A stretch of 64,000 nt of DNA from assembly GCA_963422275.1 (NCBI GenBank), contig OY729418.1, forward strand, positions 2,852,001 to 2,916,000, read 5' to 3'. The position numbers and the translations under genes were made by a program. The notes under the pieces were generated by a model that saw nothing but the letters and a program-made list of their open reading frames with translations, ran no database searches and was not told the origin of the DNA. This DNA is from G963422275 sp963422275 (lineage in GTDB: Bacteria; Pseudomonadota; Alphaproteobacteria; Rhodobacterales; Rhodobacteraceae). This document shows, one piece after another, positions 27,631 through 36,527 of this stretch. How positions within the stretch are numbered: the first letter of the stretch is position 1; every line of letters starts with the position of its first letter.

Positions 27631-28945
27631 GTATTTGAAGCGCGGGAAGCTGGAAGACGAGCGGACACAGGACGAGAACGCGATCAAGGCGTCGGTAGAA
27701 TCTATTATCAGGGACATTCAAGAGAGGCGCGATGCGGCTGTCCGCGAGCTGTCGGAAAAATTCGACAACTATTCGCCCAAATCGTTTCGCTTGTCGAAGG
27801 ACGAGATCGACTCGTTGATCGGAACCTTGTCCGAACAGGAGTTGCATGACATTAAATTTGCTCAGGAGCAGGTTCGCCAGTTCGCGAAGGCGCAGCGCGA
27901 CTCGATGCGCGACATGGAAATGGAAACGCTCCCCGGTGTCGTGCTTGGCCATCGCAATATTCCAGTTCAATCGGCTGGTTGCTATGTCCCTGGCGGCAAG
28001 TTTCCGATGGTTGCCTCTGCACACATGTCCGTGGTTACCGCGAAAGTGGCGGGCGTTCCGCGAATTGCCGCCGCGACCCCGCCATTCAAGGGCAAGCCCA
28101 ATGCCGCGGTCGTCGCTGCAATTTACTTCGGCGGGGCTCACGAGGTGTACGTGCTCGGCGGAATCCAGGCGGTAGCTGCGCTGTCTCTTGGAACCGAGAC
28201 AATCGAGCCCGTCCACATGCTCGTTGGGCCGGGAAACGCGTACGTGGCGGAGGCAAAGCGGCAACTGTTCGGAAAGGTGGGAATTGACCTGTTTGCCGGG
28301 CCGACTGAGACCATGTTAATCGCGGACGACACCGTCGATGCGGAGCTTTGTGCAACAGACCTGCTTGGCCAAGCAGAGCATGGTTACAATTCGCCTGCCG
28401 TTCTGGTGACAAACAGCGAGAATCTTGCCAAACGGACTATGGATGAAGTGTCGCGGCTTCTCGAGATTCTGCCGACCGCCGACACAGCTTCCCGAAGCTG
28501 GAATGATTACGGCGAGGTCATCGTGTGCGAGACCTATCAGGAGATGCTCGATGTAGCGAATGACATCGCTTCGGAGCATGTTCAGGTCATGACGGACCGC
28601 GATGATTGGTTCCTCGAACACATGACATCTTACGGCGCATTGTTTCTCGGGCCGAGAACGAACGTCGCCAATGGCGACAAAGTGATTGGAACCAATCACA
28701 CGCTACCGACGCGCCGTGCCGGCCGCTATACCGGTGGCCTGTGGGTCGGAAAGTTCCTCAAGACGCACAGTTACCAGAAAATACTTTCGGACGAAGCTGC
28801 CGTGTTCGTGGGCGAGTACTGCTCCAGATTATGTGCCCTCGAAGGCTTTTCCGGCCATGCCGAGCAAGCGAACATCAGACTGCGTCGATACGGAGGACTG
28901 AATGTCCCGTACGGACAAGGGGCTTCGTACAGGAGTTCCTCATAG
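27620..28945 (+). CDS. hpsN: HpsN-like sulfopropanediol/histidinol dehydrogenase family enzyme
   Basis: A 441-residue NAD-dependent dehydrogenase of the HisD superfamily. The zinc ligands and catalytic residues are all present: Gln and His in LLGQAEHG, Glu-His in IASEHVQ, Asp in NGDKVIGTNHTLPT and His in LEGFSGHAEQ. The N-terminal VRYLKRGK, GHRNIPVQSAGCYVPGG and GLWVGKFLKTHSYQK resemble HpsN, which oxidises 2,3-dihydroxypropane-1-sulfonate to sulfolactate, more than biosynthetic HisD. No other his gene is near, arguing for catabolism. The TTG at 27620 follows GGGGCGAGG. The hpsN name is by resemblance and the substrate is unproven. Confidence 0.8.
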   Translation: MSVRYLKRGKLEDERTQDENAIKASVESIIRDIQERRDAAVRELSEKFDNYSPKSFRLSKDEIDSLIGTLSEQELHDIKFAQEQVRQFAKAQRDSMRDMEMETLPGVVLGHRNIPVQSAGCYVPGGKFPMVASAHMSVVTAKVAGVPRIAAATPPFKGKPNAAVVAAIYFGGAHEVYVLGGIQAVAALSLGTETIEPVHMLVGPGNAYVAEAKRQLFGKVGIDLFAGPTETMLIADDTVDAELCATDLLGQAEHGYNSPAVLVTNSENLAKRTMDEVSRLLEILPTADTASRSWNDYGEVIVCETYQEMLDVANDIASEHVQVMTDRDDWFLEHMTSYGALFLGPRTNVANGDKVIGTNHTLPTRRAGRYTGGLWVGKFLKTHSYQKILSDEAAVFVGEYCSRLCALEGFSGHAEQANIRLRRYGGLNVPYGQGASYRSSS

Positions 28946-28984
28946 TGGAGTTCGAGTTTTCAGACCCCGCAGAACCTCTTTTTC

Positions 28985-29791
28985 ATGATTGCCGCACCCA
29001 GTATGCGCGTGGGCAGCATGGGTGAATCCGGGATTCGCGTTCCGCGCACGCCGTCGTTCAGGCTAGATGGAAGACGGGCGCTGGTGACCGGGGGATCACG
29101 CGGCATTGGACTTGCCGCTGCGGCGGCGCTTGCGGAGGCAGGTGCTCATGTTCTCGTCGCTGCCCGGAATGCGGATAGGGTTGCAAAGTCTGTCGCCGCC
29201 CTCGGCGAACTGGGATGGAGTGTCGAAGGTGCTTCACTTGATGTGACCGACCAAGAGGCGGCCAAGGATTTGATCGGAGGGATCGAGGCGTTCGATGTTT
29301 TCGTGAACTCCGCCGGAATGGCGCGCCACAGAGATGCCATCGACACGAGTGTCGACGAGTATGACCAAGTCATGGACATCAATGTGAAGGCGGCGTTTTT
29401 CGTCGCTAGGGAGGCGGCGATCAGGATGGTGAGCCGCGGTGGCTCGATCATCCAGATTTCAAGCCAGATGGGGTTGGTCGGCGGAATGAAACGGGCAGTC
29501 TACTGCGCCTCAAAGCATGCAGTCGAAGGCATGACGAAGTCCATGGCGATCGAATGGGCCCCGCACGGCATCAGGGTCAACACGATCTGCCCGACCTTCA
29601 TTCGAACTGATTTCACGGCTGGGACGCTATCTGACCCAGTTCAGGCTGACTGGATTCGATCGAAGATCAAGCTCGGCCGTATTGGGGAAGTGGAGGATAT
29701 CATGGGAGCAGTGCTCTTTTTGGCGTCTGATGCATCCTCGCTGATCACAGGCTCTCACCTGCTCGTGGATGGGGGATGGACAGCAGGATGA
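28985..29791 (+). CDS. Short-chain dehydrogenase/reductase (SDR)
   Basis: A 268-residue classical SDR. The NAD(P)-binding motif is TGGSRGIG, followed by NSAGMA (the NNAG position) and the catalytic Ser in IIQISSQMG. The YCASKHA Tyr-Lys pair and a C-terminal LLVDGGWTAG complete it. ATGs at 28985, 29003 and 29018 are all possible starts; the conserved core begins later, near residue 25. It lies 39 bp after the HpsN-like gene. Known hps loci include alcohol dehydrogenases that interconvert DHPS isomers, so a related role is possible but not shown. Confidence 0.88.
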   Translation: MIAAPSMRVGSMGESGIRVPRTPSFRLDGRRALVTGGSRGIGLAAAAALAEAGAHVLVAARNADRVAKSVAALGELGWSVEGASLDVTDQEAAKDLIGGIEAFDVFVNSAGMARHRDAIDTSVDEYDQVMDINVKAAFFVAREAAIRMVSRGGSIIQISSQMGLVGGMKRAVYCASKHAVEGMTKSMAIEWAPHGIRVNTICPTFIRTDFTAGTLSDPVQADWIRSKIKLGRIGEVEDIMGAVLFLASDASSLITGSHLLVDGGWTAG

Positions 29792-29869
29792 CCTTGCCCA
29801 TTCGCAGATTCGGGTCGACATTGTCCTTGGAGGTGCCGTCCAGACATTGCAAGAGCGTCGGAGCCGGAT

Positions 29870-30889
29870 TTGAATAGCGTCACGTCGAACGACGTTGCGC
29901 GGCTTGCTGGCGTAAGCCAGTCCGCTGTGAGCCGCTTCTTCACGCCCGGCGCGTCTGTCTCGACAAAGACGGCAGAGAAGGTGCAGGACGCTGCCAAGAG
30001 ACTGGGATACAGGCCCAATGTTCTGGCACGGTCACTCATTACGGGAAACTCCCGAATCATCGGACTAGTGGTCGCATACTTGGAGAATCAGTTCTATCCG
30101 GAAGCGCTCGAGCGGCTTTCACATGAACTCAAGAAGAAAGGATACCACATTCTGGTCTTCATGGCGTCCAATGACCTGAAAGAGACCGAAGGCATTGTGG
30201 AAAACTTCATCGACTACCAAGTCGAAGGAATAATTGCCGCTTCGGTTGCGCTGTCCCAGAATCTGGCCGAACTCTGCCGCAGGCATGGCATTCCGGTACT
30301 CCTTTTCAATCGCCATCAAGGGAGTGAGGGCCCGCCTTCAGTTACGTCCGAAAACATTAGCGGCAGTCATGCCGTAGCGGAATTTCTCGTGCGTGGCGGG
30401 CACAAGAGAATTGCCCACATTTCCGGTTGGCTTGGGTCATCGACAGGCCGCGACCGGGAGAATGGCTTTCGCGCCGGACTGGCCAGTTTTGGGATGAAGC
30501 CATTTGCCTGCATTGACGGAATGTACAGGCGTGATGTCGCCGCTGATGTGGCGAGAGCACTTTTTGCACATTCCGGCCCGCGCCCGGACGCGATTTTTGT
30601 CGGCAACGATCACATGGCGTTTGCCGTGATGGATGTCCTCAGATGCGAGCTGGGAATTCGAATTCCGGAAGACATCTCGGTTGTTGGATATGACGATGTT
30701 CCGCTTGCCGCCTGGGGCGCATATGATCTGACAACGATGCGGCAGCCCTTGAATCGCATGGTCGAGACGGTCGTGCATGACCTGCTGCACCGGATAGCGG
30801 ACCCGGAAGCCGACCCGGTGCAGATCAGGATCGAGGGTGAGTTGAAGATCCGGGGATCTGCCCGAACCGCGAAGGAACGCACCGCATGA
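29870..30889 (+). CDS. LacI-family transcriptional regulator
   Basis: A 339-residue regulator. The N-terminal HTH is NDVARLAGVSQSAVSRFFTP and the hinge helix is LGYRPNVLARSLITG. A periplasmic-binding-protein-like effector domain follows, with IIGLVVAYLENQFYPE, PDAIFVGNDHMAFAVMD and ISVVGYDDVPLAAW. It probably starts at TTG 29870 after GGAGCC. It lies in the middle of the catabolic cluster and overlaps the next gene by 4 bp, so it likely regulates the cluster in response to a pathway compound. I found no obvious LacI-type palindrome. Confidence 0.9.
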   Translation: MNSVTSNDVARLAGVSQSAVSRFFTPGASVSTKTAEKVQDAAKRLGYRPNVLARSLITGNSRIIGLVVAYLENQFYPEALERLSHELKKKGYHILVFMASNDLKETEGIVENFIDYQVEGIIAASVALSQNLAELCRRHGIPVLLFNRHQGSEGPPSVTSENISGSHAVAEFLVRGGHKRIAHISGWLGSSTGRDRENGFRAGLASFGMKPFACIDGMYRRDVAADVARALFAHSGPRPDAIFVGNDHMAFAVMDVLRCELGIRIPEDISVVGYDDVPLAAWGAYDLTTMRQPLNRMVETVVHDLLHRIADPEADPVQIRIEGELKIRGSARTAKERTA

Positions 30890-31863
30890 AGGTTGAAATG
30901 CCAAAGTACACCGATTTTTCGAATTACATTATCGGGATCACCGAGGAGATTTGGGAAGGGCGAGGGGTTGATCTGCTGAATGACTATTATTCCGAAGGCA
31001 TTCTCGTGCGCTCACCTTCCGAGATTGTGAGTGGCAATCGAGCCGTCATTAACGCGACGCAGGCGACGATTGCACAGTTTCCAGATCGGCAGTTGCTCGG
31101 CGAGGACGTGATTTGGGCAAAGACCGGCGAGAACAGCTGGTATTCATCGCACCGAATCCTGTCAGCTGCGACCCATATGGGCGATGGATCTTACGGCACC
31201 GCCACCGGCAGGAAGGTGGCATATCGAGTGTTGGCCGACTGCCATGCCGAAGAATGCCCCAAGTCTGGATGGAGAATCAACGACGAGTGGATGGTCAGAG
31301 ACCAGGGGGCGATTATTCGACAATTGGGGTTTTTGCCTGAGGAGTTTGCCCGGAAGTCTCTTGCCGTGGCTGGCGAAGCGGGACAGAAACTGGGCTATGT
31401 TCTTCCCGATGACTATGGCAAGCCGGGTCCCTATTCCGGAAAAGGCAACGACTCGGAGCCCGGACGCCACTATGCAGACATTCTGGAGCGACTGATGCAT
31501 GCCGACCTTGCAGTGATCCATCGCGAATATGATCGGGCCTGCCAGCTCGACCTGCCGGGAGGCATCACGGTGCATGGTCGCGAGCAGGCGGACCGTTTCT
31601 GGGTCAACCTGCGCACTGCCTTTCCCGACGCTCACTTCAAGATAGACAATGTCATAGGCAGAACCGGCGACGGGCTTCCGCCGAGGGCGGCGGTGAGATG
31701 GAGCCTGCATGGTAAGCACGACGGACGGGGCGCGTTTGGCGAACCGACTTTCAAAAACGTATTCGTAATTGGCGTGTCGCACGCAGAGTTTGGGCCGCGA
31801 GGACTCAGGCGCGAATTTGTGCTGTATGACGAAACTGCCATCTGGATGCAGATCTTGAATTGA
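30886..31863 (+). CDS. Tandem SnoaL-like domain protein
   Basis: A 325-residue protein with two NTF2/SnoaL-like halves. The first, about residues 10-150, contains IWEGRGVDLLNDYYSEGI and WRINDEWMVRDQGAIIRQLG. The second, about 190-320, contains HREYDRACQLDLPGG and FPDAHFKIDNVIGRTG. The GTATGRKVAYRV strand resembles that of the single-domain protein at 27076. It begins within the LacI stop codon (ATGA overlap). The function is unknown; duplicated SnoaL proteins occur in catabolic operons of Rhodobacterales and may bind or isomerise an intermediate. Confidence 0.7.
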   Translation: MKVEMPKYTDFSNYIIGITEEIWEGRGVDLLNDYYSEGILVRSPSEIVSGNRAVINATQATIAQFPDRQLLGEDVIWAKTGENSWYSSHRILSAATHMGDGSYGTATGRKVAYRVLADCHAEECPKSGWRINDEWMVRDQGAIIRQLGFLPEEFARKSLAVAGEAGQKLGYVLPDDYGKPGPYSGKGNDSEPGRHYADILERLMHADLAVIHREYDRACQLDLPGGITVHGREQADRFWVNLRTAFPDAHFKIDNVIGRTGDGLPPRAAVRWSLHGKHDGRGAFGEPTFKNVFVIGVSHAEFGPRGLRREFVLYDETAIWMQILN

Positions 31864-31932
31864 ATCCGACCCCGATGCGGGGCGAGTCCTGCGACTGGAA
31901 GCGAACTTTGATAGATGAGAAAGGATCGAGGC

Positions 31933-32898
31933 ATGACACCGGAGGAAATGCAGCGGCGGATTGTGAGATACGGGGAATTGGTCCCTTGCCGCACAGCATT
32001 CATCGACACCCACACACCAGGGTCCAACCTGAAGGAGAATTTCACGATCATCGGCGGCGGAGTGTCGGAAAGTCCTGACCAGCATATCCACATTCGAGAG
32101 ACGCCGGGGTTCAACATCGGAGCGGCCGGACAGCCCCCGAAATGCCGAAATTCGCTTCACTCGCATCGGACTGCCGAAGTTTTCTTCGTCTTGAAAGGAC
32201 GCTGGCGCTTTTTCTGGGGGCGTTGGGGAACTGCTGGCGAGGTCGTTCTGGAAGAGGGCGACCTGTTCAATATCCCGACGGGGATATTCAGGGGGTTCGA
32301 GAATATTGGACAGAAGTACGGCATGCTGATGGCGATACTCGGCGGCGATGACGGCGGCGGTGGAGTGATCTGGGCACCGCAGGTAATCGAGGAGGCGCGG
32401 GATCATGGATTGATTCTGGCGGAAACCGGGCGTCTGTACGACACGAGCAAGGGCGAGTTGGTTCCCGATGGGGTGAGTCCGATGCCGTTGCTGACGAGCG
32501 CGGAACTCGCCGGTTATCCCGAATTGCCGCCGGCAGACGTCGTGCCAAGTTACGTGGCAAGAAAATGGAACATGGTTTCAATGGCCAAAGGAGAGCCCGC
32601 GCGCGTCATTGGCGAGCGGGCGATGATTGTGGACAGGCCCGGATTCGAGGTTGATTTCCTGACGAGGGGATCGATTCCGGAGGAGTCGGGCGCAACAGAC
32701 CGCAACCAGGTTTTGATGGTGTCCGAAGGACACTGGCGGTTCTTTTGGGACGAGGGTGAAGCCGTGCTTGCTCCTGGTGACATCTGCGCGGTGCCTCTCG
32801 GTCTTGAGTGCGGACTGGCTCCCGCCGTATCCGGCGAGGCGGGACTGTTCAGGGTCAGCAGTACCGACGATCCTGCGGGCCCAACTTGGCGACCGTGA
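31933..32898 (+). CDS. Bicupin domain protein
   Basis: A protein of about 321 residues with two cupin barrels. The first has the metal-binding signature SLHSHRTAEVFFVLKGRWRF (His-x-His...Glu) followed by GDLFNIPTGIFRGFEN. The second, near residues 250-310, contains VLMVSEGHWRFFWDEGE and PGDICAVPLGLECG and lacks the His cluster, so it may be structural. The ATG at 31933 follows AAGGATCGAGG; an ATG at 31915 is the alternative. Related bicupins include dioxygenases, isomerases and sugar or acid binding proteins. It is co-directional with its neighbours, 70 bp after the SnoaL gene. Confidence 0.8.
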   Translation: MTPEEMQRRIVRYGELVPCRTAFIDTHTPGSNLKENFTIIGGGVSESPDQHIHIRETPGFNIGAAGQPPKCRNSLHSHRTAEVFFVLKGRWRFFWGRWGTAGEVVLEEGDLFNIPTGIFRGFENIGQKYGMLMAILGGDDGGGGVIWAPQVIEEARDHGLILAETGRLYDTSKGELVPDGVSPMPLLTSAELAGYPELPPADVVPSYVARKWNMVSMAKGEPARVIGERAMIVDRPGFEVDFLTRGSIPEESGATDRNQVLMVSEGHWRFFWDEGEAVLAPGDICAVPLGLECGLAPAVSGEAGLFRVSSTDDPAGPTWRP

Positions 32899-32918
32899 AA
32901 CGTTGGTTTCTGGCTAGG

Positions 32919-32935
32919 GGCCGGTTCTTCCGGCC
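32919..32935 (+). terminator. Short hairpin between bicupin and MetE-like gene
   Basis: GGCCGG (32919-32924) pairs with CCGGCC (32930-32935) around a TTCTT loop, 21 bp after the bicupin stop. No T-run follows, so it is a weak terminator, an attenuator or an mRNA-processing site inside the operon. Confidence 0.4.
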
Positions 32936-32971
32936 TGCAACCATGAGATTCAGAAAGCGGGAGTTCGTCCG

Positions 32972-34096
32972 ATGACCATCCAGACCACCCATGTAGGCAG
33001 CCTGCCCAGAAGCCAGTCAGTCGTCGACATGATCTTCGCCAAGGAACGGGAAGAAGTTTGCGACCAAGATGAATTCGACCGGGTCATGAGCGAAGCCGTG
33101 TCTGAAACAGTGCGTCGCCAAGTAGAGGCGGGGATTGATGTTGTTTCTGACGGGGAAACCTCGAAGATATCCTACGCGACTTACGTGAAGGACAGGTACA
33201 CGGGATTTGGCGGCGATTCTCCCCGCAACGCCCCTGCAGACCTGAAGCTGTACCCCGGATACCTGAAACGCATTGCGGAGTCCGGCGGAACTCCCAAGTA
33301 TGCCCGCCCATGTTGCGTAGGGGAAATCCATTCGAAGGGGCAGGGCGAGCTCGAAAAGGACATTGCCAACCTGCAGGCAGCGATGAAAGCGCACGGTGCT
33401 CGCGATGGCTTCATGAACGCTGCATCGCCGGGAGTGATCAGTCTGTTTCTTCCAAATAGCTATTGGCCGTCGCGGGACGCTTATCTCGAGGCCATTTCCG
33501 CGGCAATGAGGAGCGAGTACCGGACGATAGTTGAAAGCGGCCTGCTTTTGCAGCTGGATTGTCCGGACTTGGCGCTCTCTCGGCACATGCTGTTTGCGGA
33601 CCTGTCCGACGAGGAGTTTGTCGAAATCGCCGAAAGGCACGTCGAGGTCCTGAACGAAGCGATCTCGGGACTCGACCCCGAGAGGATTCGCATCCACATC
33701 TGCTGGGGAAATTACGAGGGGCCGCATGTCTGCGACATTTCCATGGATCGAGTGTTTTCCACTTTGATGAAGGCTCAAGCCAAGTATGTCCTTTTCGAGA
33801 CGTCGAACCCGCGCCATGCCCACGAATGGACGATTTTCCGTGACCGTCGCTTCGAAATACCGGATGACAAAATACTTGTGCCGGGAGTGATCGACAGCAC
33901 GACCAACTTCGTTGAACACCCGCAACTGGTGGCGCAGAGGCTGGAACGCTTTCTGGAGTTCATTCCCGAAGATCGATTGATGGCTGGGTCCGACTGCGGC
34001 TTCGGAACGTTCGCGGGCTTTGGCTCGGTCGATCCCGACGTGGCGTTTGCCAAGCTTTCGGCACTTTGCGAGGGCGTCCGTCTCGTCCGTCAATGA
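32972..34096 (+). CDS. Cobalamin-independent methionine synthase-like zinc thiol transferase
   Basis: A 374-residue single-domain protein of the MetE C-terminal/epoxyalkane:CoM transferase family. TTHVGSLPRS opens the barrel and GIDVVSDGETSK follows. The zinc ligands appear as His242 and Cys244 (IHICWGN) and Cys342 (GSDCGFG). Members without the MetE N-terminal domain move methyl or alkyl groups between thiols, or cleave C-S bonds (as in 2-hydroxypropyl-CoM lyase). It overlaps the next gene by ATGA. With a ComA-like and an MttB-like gene in the same region, thiol or methyl transfer on an organosulfur substrate is plausible but unproven. Confidence 0.85.
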   Translation: MTIQTTHVGSLPRSQSVVDMIFAKEREEVCDQDEFDRVMSEAVSETVRRQVEAGIDVVSDGETSKISYATYVKDRYTGFGGDSPRNAPADLKLYPGYLKRIAESGGTPKYARPCCVGEIHSKGQGELEKDIANLQAAMKAHGARDGFMNAASPGVISLFLPNSYWPSRDAYLEAISAAMRSEYRTIVESGLLLQLDCPDLALSRHMLFADLSDEEFVEIAERHVEVLNEAISGLDPERIRIHICWGNYEGPHVCDISMDRVFSTLMKAQAKYVLFETSNPRHAHEWTIFRDRRFEIPDDKILVPGVIDSTTNFVEHPQLVAQRLERFLEFIPEDRLMAGSDCGFGTFAGFGSVDPDVAFAKLSALCEGVRLVRQ

Positions 34097-34794
34097 ACGA
34101 GCCGCTCCTCCTCCTTCCCGGGCACATGTGCGATGCGAGGCTCTTTTCGCGTCAGATAGACGGACTCTGCGGACTTGCGACCCTGCATCTCCCGCGAGCT
34201 CCGCGCGAAAATTCAATCGAGAGCATGGCGGTTGAAACTCTGGACGCCGCACCGCCGAGATTTGCCGTTGCCGGTATCTCGATGGGTGGAATCATCGCAA
34301 TGGAGCTGATCCGCATTGCCCCGGAACGGATTGCCGGAATTGCTTTGATGGACACGAACCATCTGCCCGAATCGGAGGCGACCCGAGCCGAGCGTCAGGC
34401 AAGGATGGACCGTGCGGCGGCGGGCCACCTCAGGGAAGTGATGCGTGACGATCTGAAACCGCTGTACTTGGCAAAAGGTGCGGACCTCGGTTCGGTTCGG
34501 GATTTGGTGATGGACATGGCGCTGTCGCTTGGTCCGGACGTGTTCATCGATCAGTCGCGCGCTCTGATCGGGCGCCGCGACCAGTCGGACACTCTTCGAT
34601 CCATTAATGTGCCGGCATTGGTGATGTGTGGGGAGATGGACATGCTTTGTCCAGAAGAGCGGCATCGGGAAATTGCTGCCCTGATTCCCAACGCGCGCTT
34701 GGAGGTGATCCCGGGTGCTGGGCATCTGCCGAATCTCGAGCAGTCGGAACTCACGAATCAGAAACTCATTGAGTGGATGGAGATAAAGACATGA
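34093..34794 (+). CDS. Alpha/beta hydrolase
   Basis: A 233-residue compact hydrolase. LLLLPGHMCDARLF is the oxyanion strand and loop. The nucleophile elbow is GISMGG (Ser), the acid follows VMCGEMDMLCP, and the catalytic His is in IPGAGHLPNLEQ. It starts inside the stop codon of the MetE-like gene and ends inside the start of the RraA gene (both ATGA), so the three are tightly coupled. It could hydrolyse an ester, lactone or C-C bond in the pathway. Confidence 0.88.
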   Translation: MNEPLLLLPGHMCDARLFSRQIDGLCGLATLHLPRAPRENSIESMAVETLDAAPPRFAVAGISMGGIIAMELIRIAPERIAGIALMDTNHLPESEATRAERQARMDRAAAGHLREVMRDDLKPLYLAKGADLGSVRDLVMDMALSLGPDVFIDQSRALIGRRDQSDTLRSINVPALVMCGEMDMLCPEERHREIAALIPNARLEVIPGAGHLPNLEQSELTNQKLIEWMEIKT

Positions 34795-35489
34795 ATGACG
34801 AATTGCAGGAAATTCTTCGCGAACTGGACACTCCGACTGTCTGCAATGCCATCGAGATGGCGACCGGGTCGCGGAGCTTCAGCAGGTTCACAAAAGTGCC
34901 CATAGTGACAACTGCCCCGTTCTCCCCACCCATTGTCGGACGTGCGCTGACTGCGACCATAAGAGCAAAGTCGCCGCCCTCGGAAAGTCGGGAAATCACC
35001 CGGAATCGGCGAATGGAATACTATCGGTACATGGCCGAAGGAGCGAAGCCCGCAGTCGCGGTGATACAGGATCTGGACAGTCCGGAGATCTACGGGGCTT
35101 ACTGGGGCGAGATCAATGCAACAGTGCACAGGGCGTTTGGCTTGTCAGGTGCGCTGACCGACGGTCAGGTGCGTGACCTCGACGTGCTTCCGCAGGACTT
35201 TCCCATCATCGCCGGAGCGGTCGGGGTCAGCCACGCGTTCGTTCACGTTGTCGAATACGGTATATCCGTCGAAGTATTTGGAATGAAGATCGATCCAGGA
35301 GAGTGGATACACGCCGATCGGCATGGAGCGGTCGTGATTCCGGACGAGATTGAAGGGGCATTGGAACAAGCGATTGGCGATCTAACGAAAGGCGAGAATC
35401 TCGTTCTTGAGCCGGCGCGTCACGCCGAAAATTACGACTTCGAGACGTTCCGTGCATCTTGGGAGGCATTCGAGGCACAGCGGACTTGA
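34791..35489 (+). CDS. RraA/HMG-aldolase family lyase
   Basis: A 232-residue protein of the RraA-like fold, which includes 4-hydroxy-4-methyl-2-oxoglutarate aldolases and oxaloacetate decarboxylases. DTPTVCNAIEMATG is the first helix. The signature GLSGALTDGQVRDLDVL contains the Gly-rich loop and the Arg-Asp pair that binds substrate and metal. HADRHGAVVIPDEI follows. The true start is the ATG at 34791 overlapping the hydrolase stop. As the last gene of the operon it may perform a final retro-aldol or decarboxylation step yielding pyruvate. Confidence 0.88.
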   Translation: MNDELQEILRELDTPTVCNAIEMATGSRSFSRFTKVPIVTTAPFSPPIVGRALTATIRAKSPPSESREITRNRRMEYYRYMAEGAKPAVAVIQDLDSPEIYGAYWGEINATVHRAFGLSGALTDGQVRDLDVLPQDFPIIAGAVGVSHAFVHVVEYGISVEVFGMKIDPGEWIHADRHGAVVIPDEIEGALEQAIGDLTKGENLVLEPARHAENYDFETFRASWEAFEAQRT

Positions 35490-36276
35490 CAAACCCCAGC
35501 GGCTGGTGTCCTCGTTTTAGCATCGATTGAGCGCAGGCCGTAGGGCGAGTTTCGACTGCATCAAAATGTTGTCAACGCTCAATTTGCAAACTGCAGGCAT
35601 GATGCGGACTGCTCCGCCATTCAAGACGGTTGCAAACTGCCGCATTCGATCATGCATCGCGGCAGGGACAGGCATGCTGGCGGGAGCCAAAGGCTGTCCC
35701 GAGCTGCAACCGGGAAAAAGCGGCGCGGATTTGTTCATGGCGATGGTTGCCAGGCGGGTGGACGGGACAATGCGCTTCGCAAGGCGGATGCCTTGAGCGA
35801 CTTGGCGGTGCCGGTTCCCGGCCCGGCGCGCTCGGCCCAGGGCGTGCCGGGACAGGATTGCGACCTGACAATCCGGATTCTTCTGTCGGGGCCGCCGTGG
35901 CACTCCCTTTCGGACCTCGAGCAGGCGCTGACGGTCCGCCTCGACTTCCTGCCGCTCTGCGGCAGTTCGGTGGCGGAGCGGCCCGGATCACCCGACGGCC
36001 TGCCGGTTTAGCCAGTTGCCGGTGCGGCTTCAGTCGCGCCGTCAGGTCGGGATCGGGGCGGGGCTTCGGTCGGGGATCATGTTCCGGGCCGCCCGGGGGC
36101 ATCCGCAATCATTTGCGGCAACTGCCAGACGCCCGGCCAGCTTCGGAAACCGGAATGCAGAGCGAAAAACCGCTTTCGCAAGGTCTTGCGTCATGCAACA
36201 GTCGGACACGAGGGCATTTGAAACGGGATGCGGAGCAATGGCGCAGGAGGGATCGGGGAGCGCGCGTCGGGAGGGG
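35490..36276. other. Degenerate GC-rich region
   Basis: About 790 bp after the operon. Long overlapping open frames exist on both strands because of high GC, but none contains a recognised motif. It leads into an IS1595 fragment. Confidence 0.5.
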
Positions 36277-36468
36277 CTGACAGTCGTGCGGCCGTTCCAG
36301 GCGTTTCCGGACAATGCGGTCGCCAAGCGCTGGTTCGAGCAACAGCCGCGGCCCGAAGCCCGGTTTTGCCTTCACTGTGGATTGACCGATGCGCCAGCCG
36401 TCGCGCGCCGCAAGTTCGTGCCGTGTGATTGCCGCAACTCCCTCGGTGCAAGGCGAAACGGTCTTTTC
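36277..36468 (+). pseudogene. IS1595-family transposase N-terminal fragment
   Basis: The frame encodes VVRPFQAFPDNAVAKRWFEQ then ARFCLHCGLTDAPAV and KFVPCDCRNSLGARRNGLF. This corresponds to the F-D-x-A-x-x-WFE start and zinc ribbon of ISXO2-like transposases, with one Cys changed. Nothing of the catalytic core follows. Confidence 0.7.
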
Positions 36469-36527
36469 AGGCGCATGATTTTCAATGCGCGCTCAGGACA
36501 AGAAAACGCAAGGGAGGGAATTGGCTC

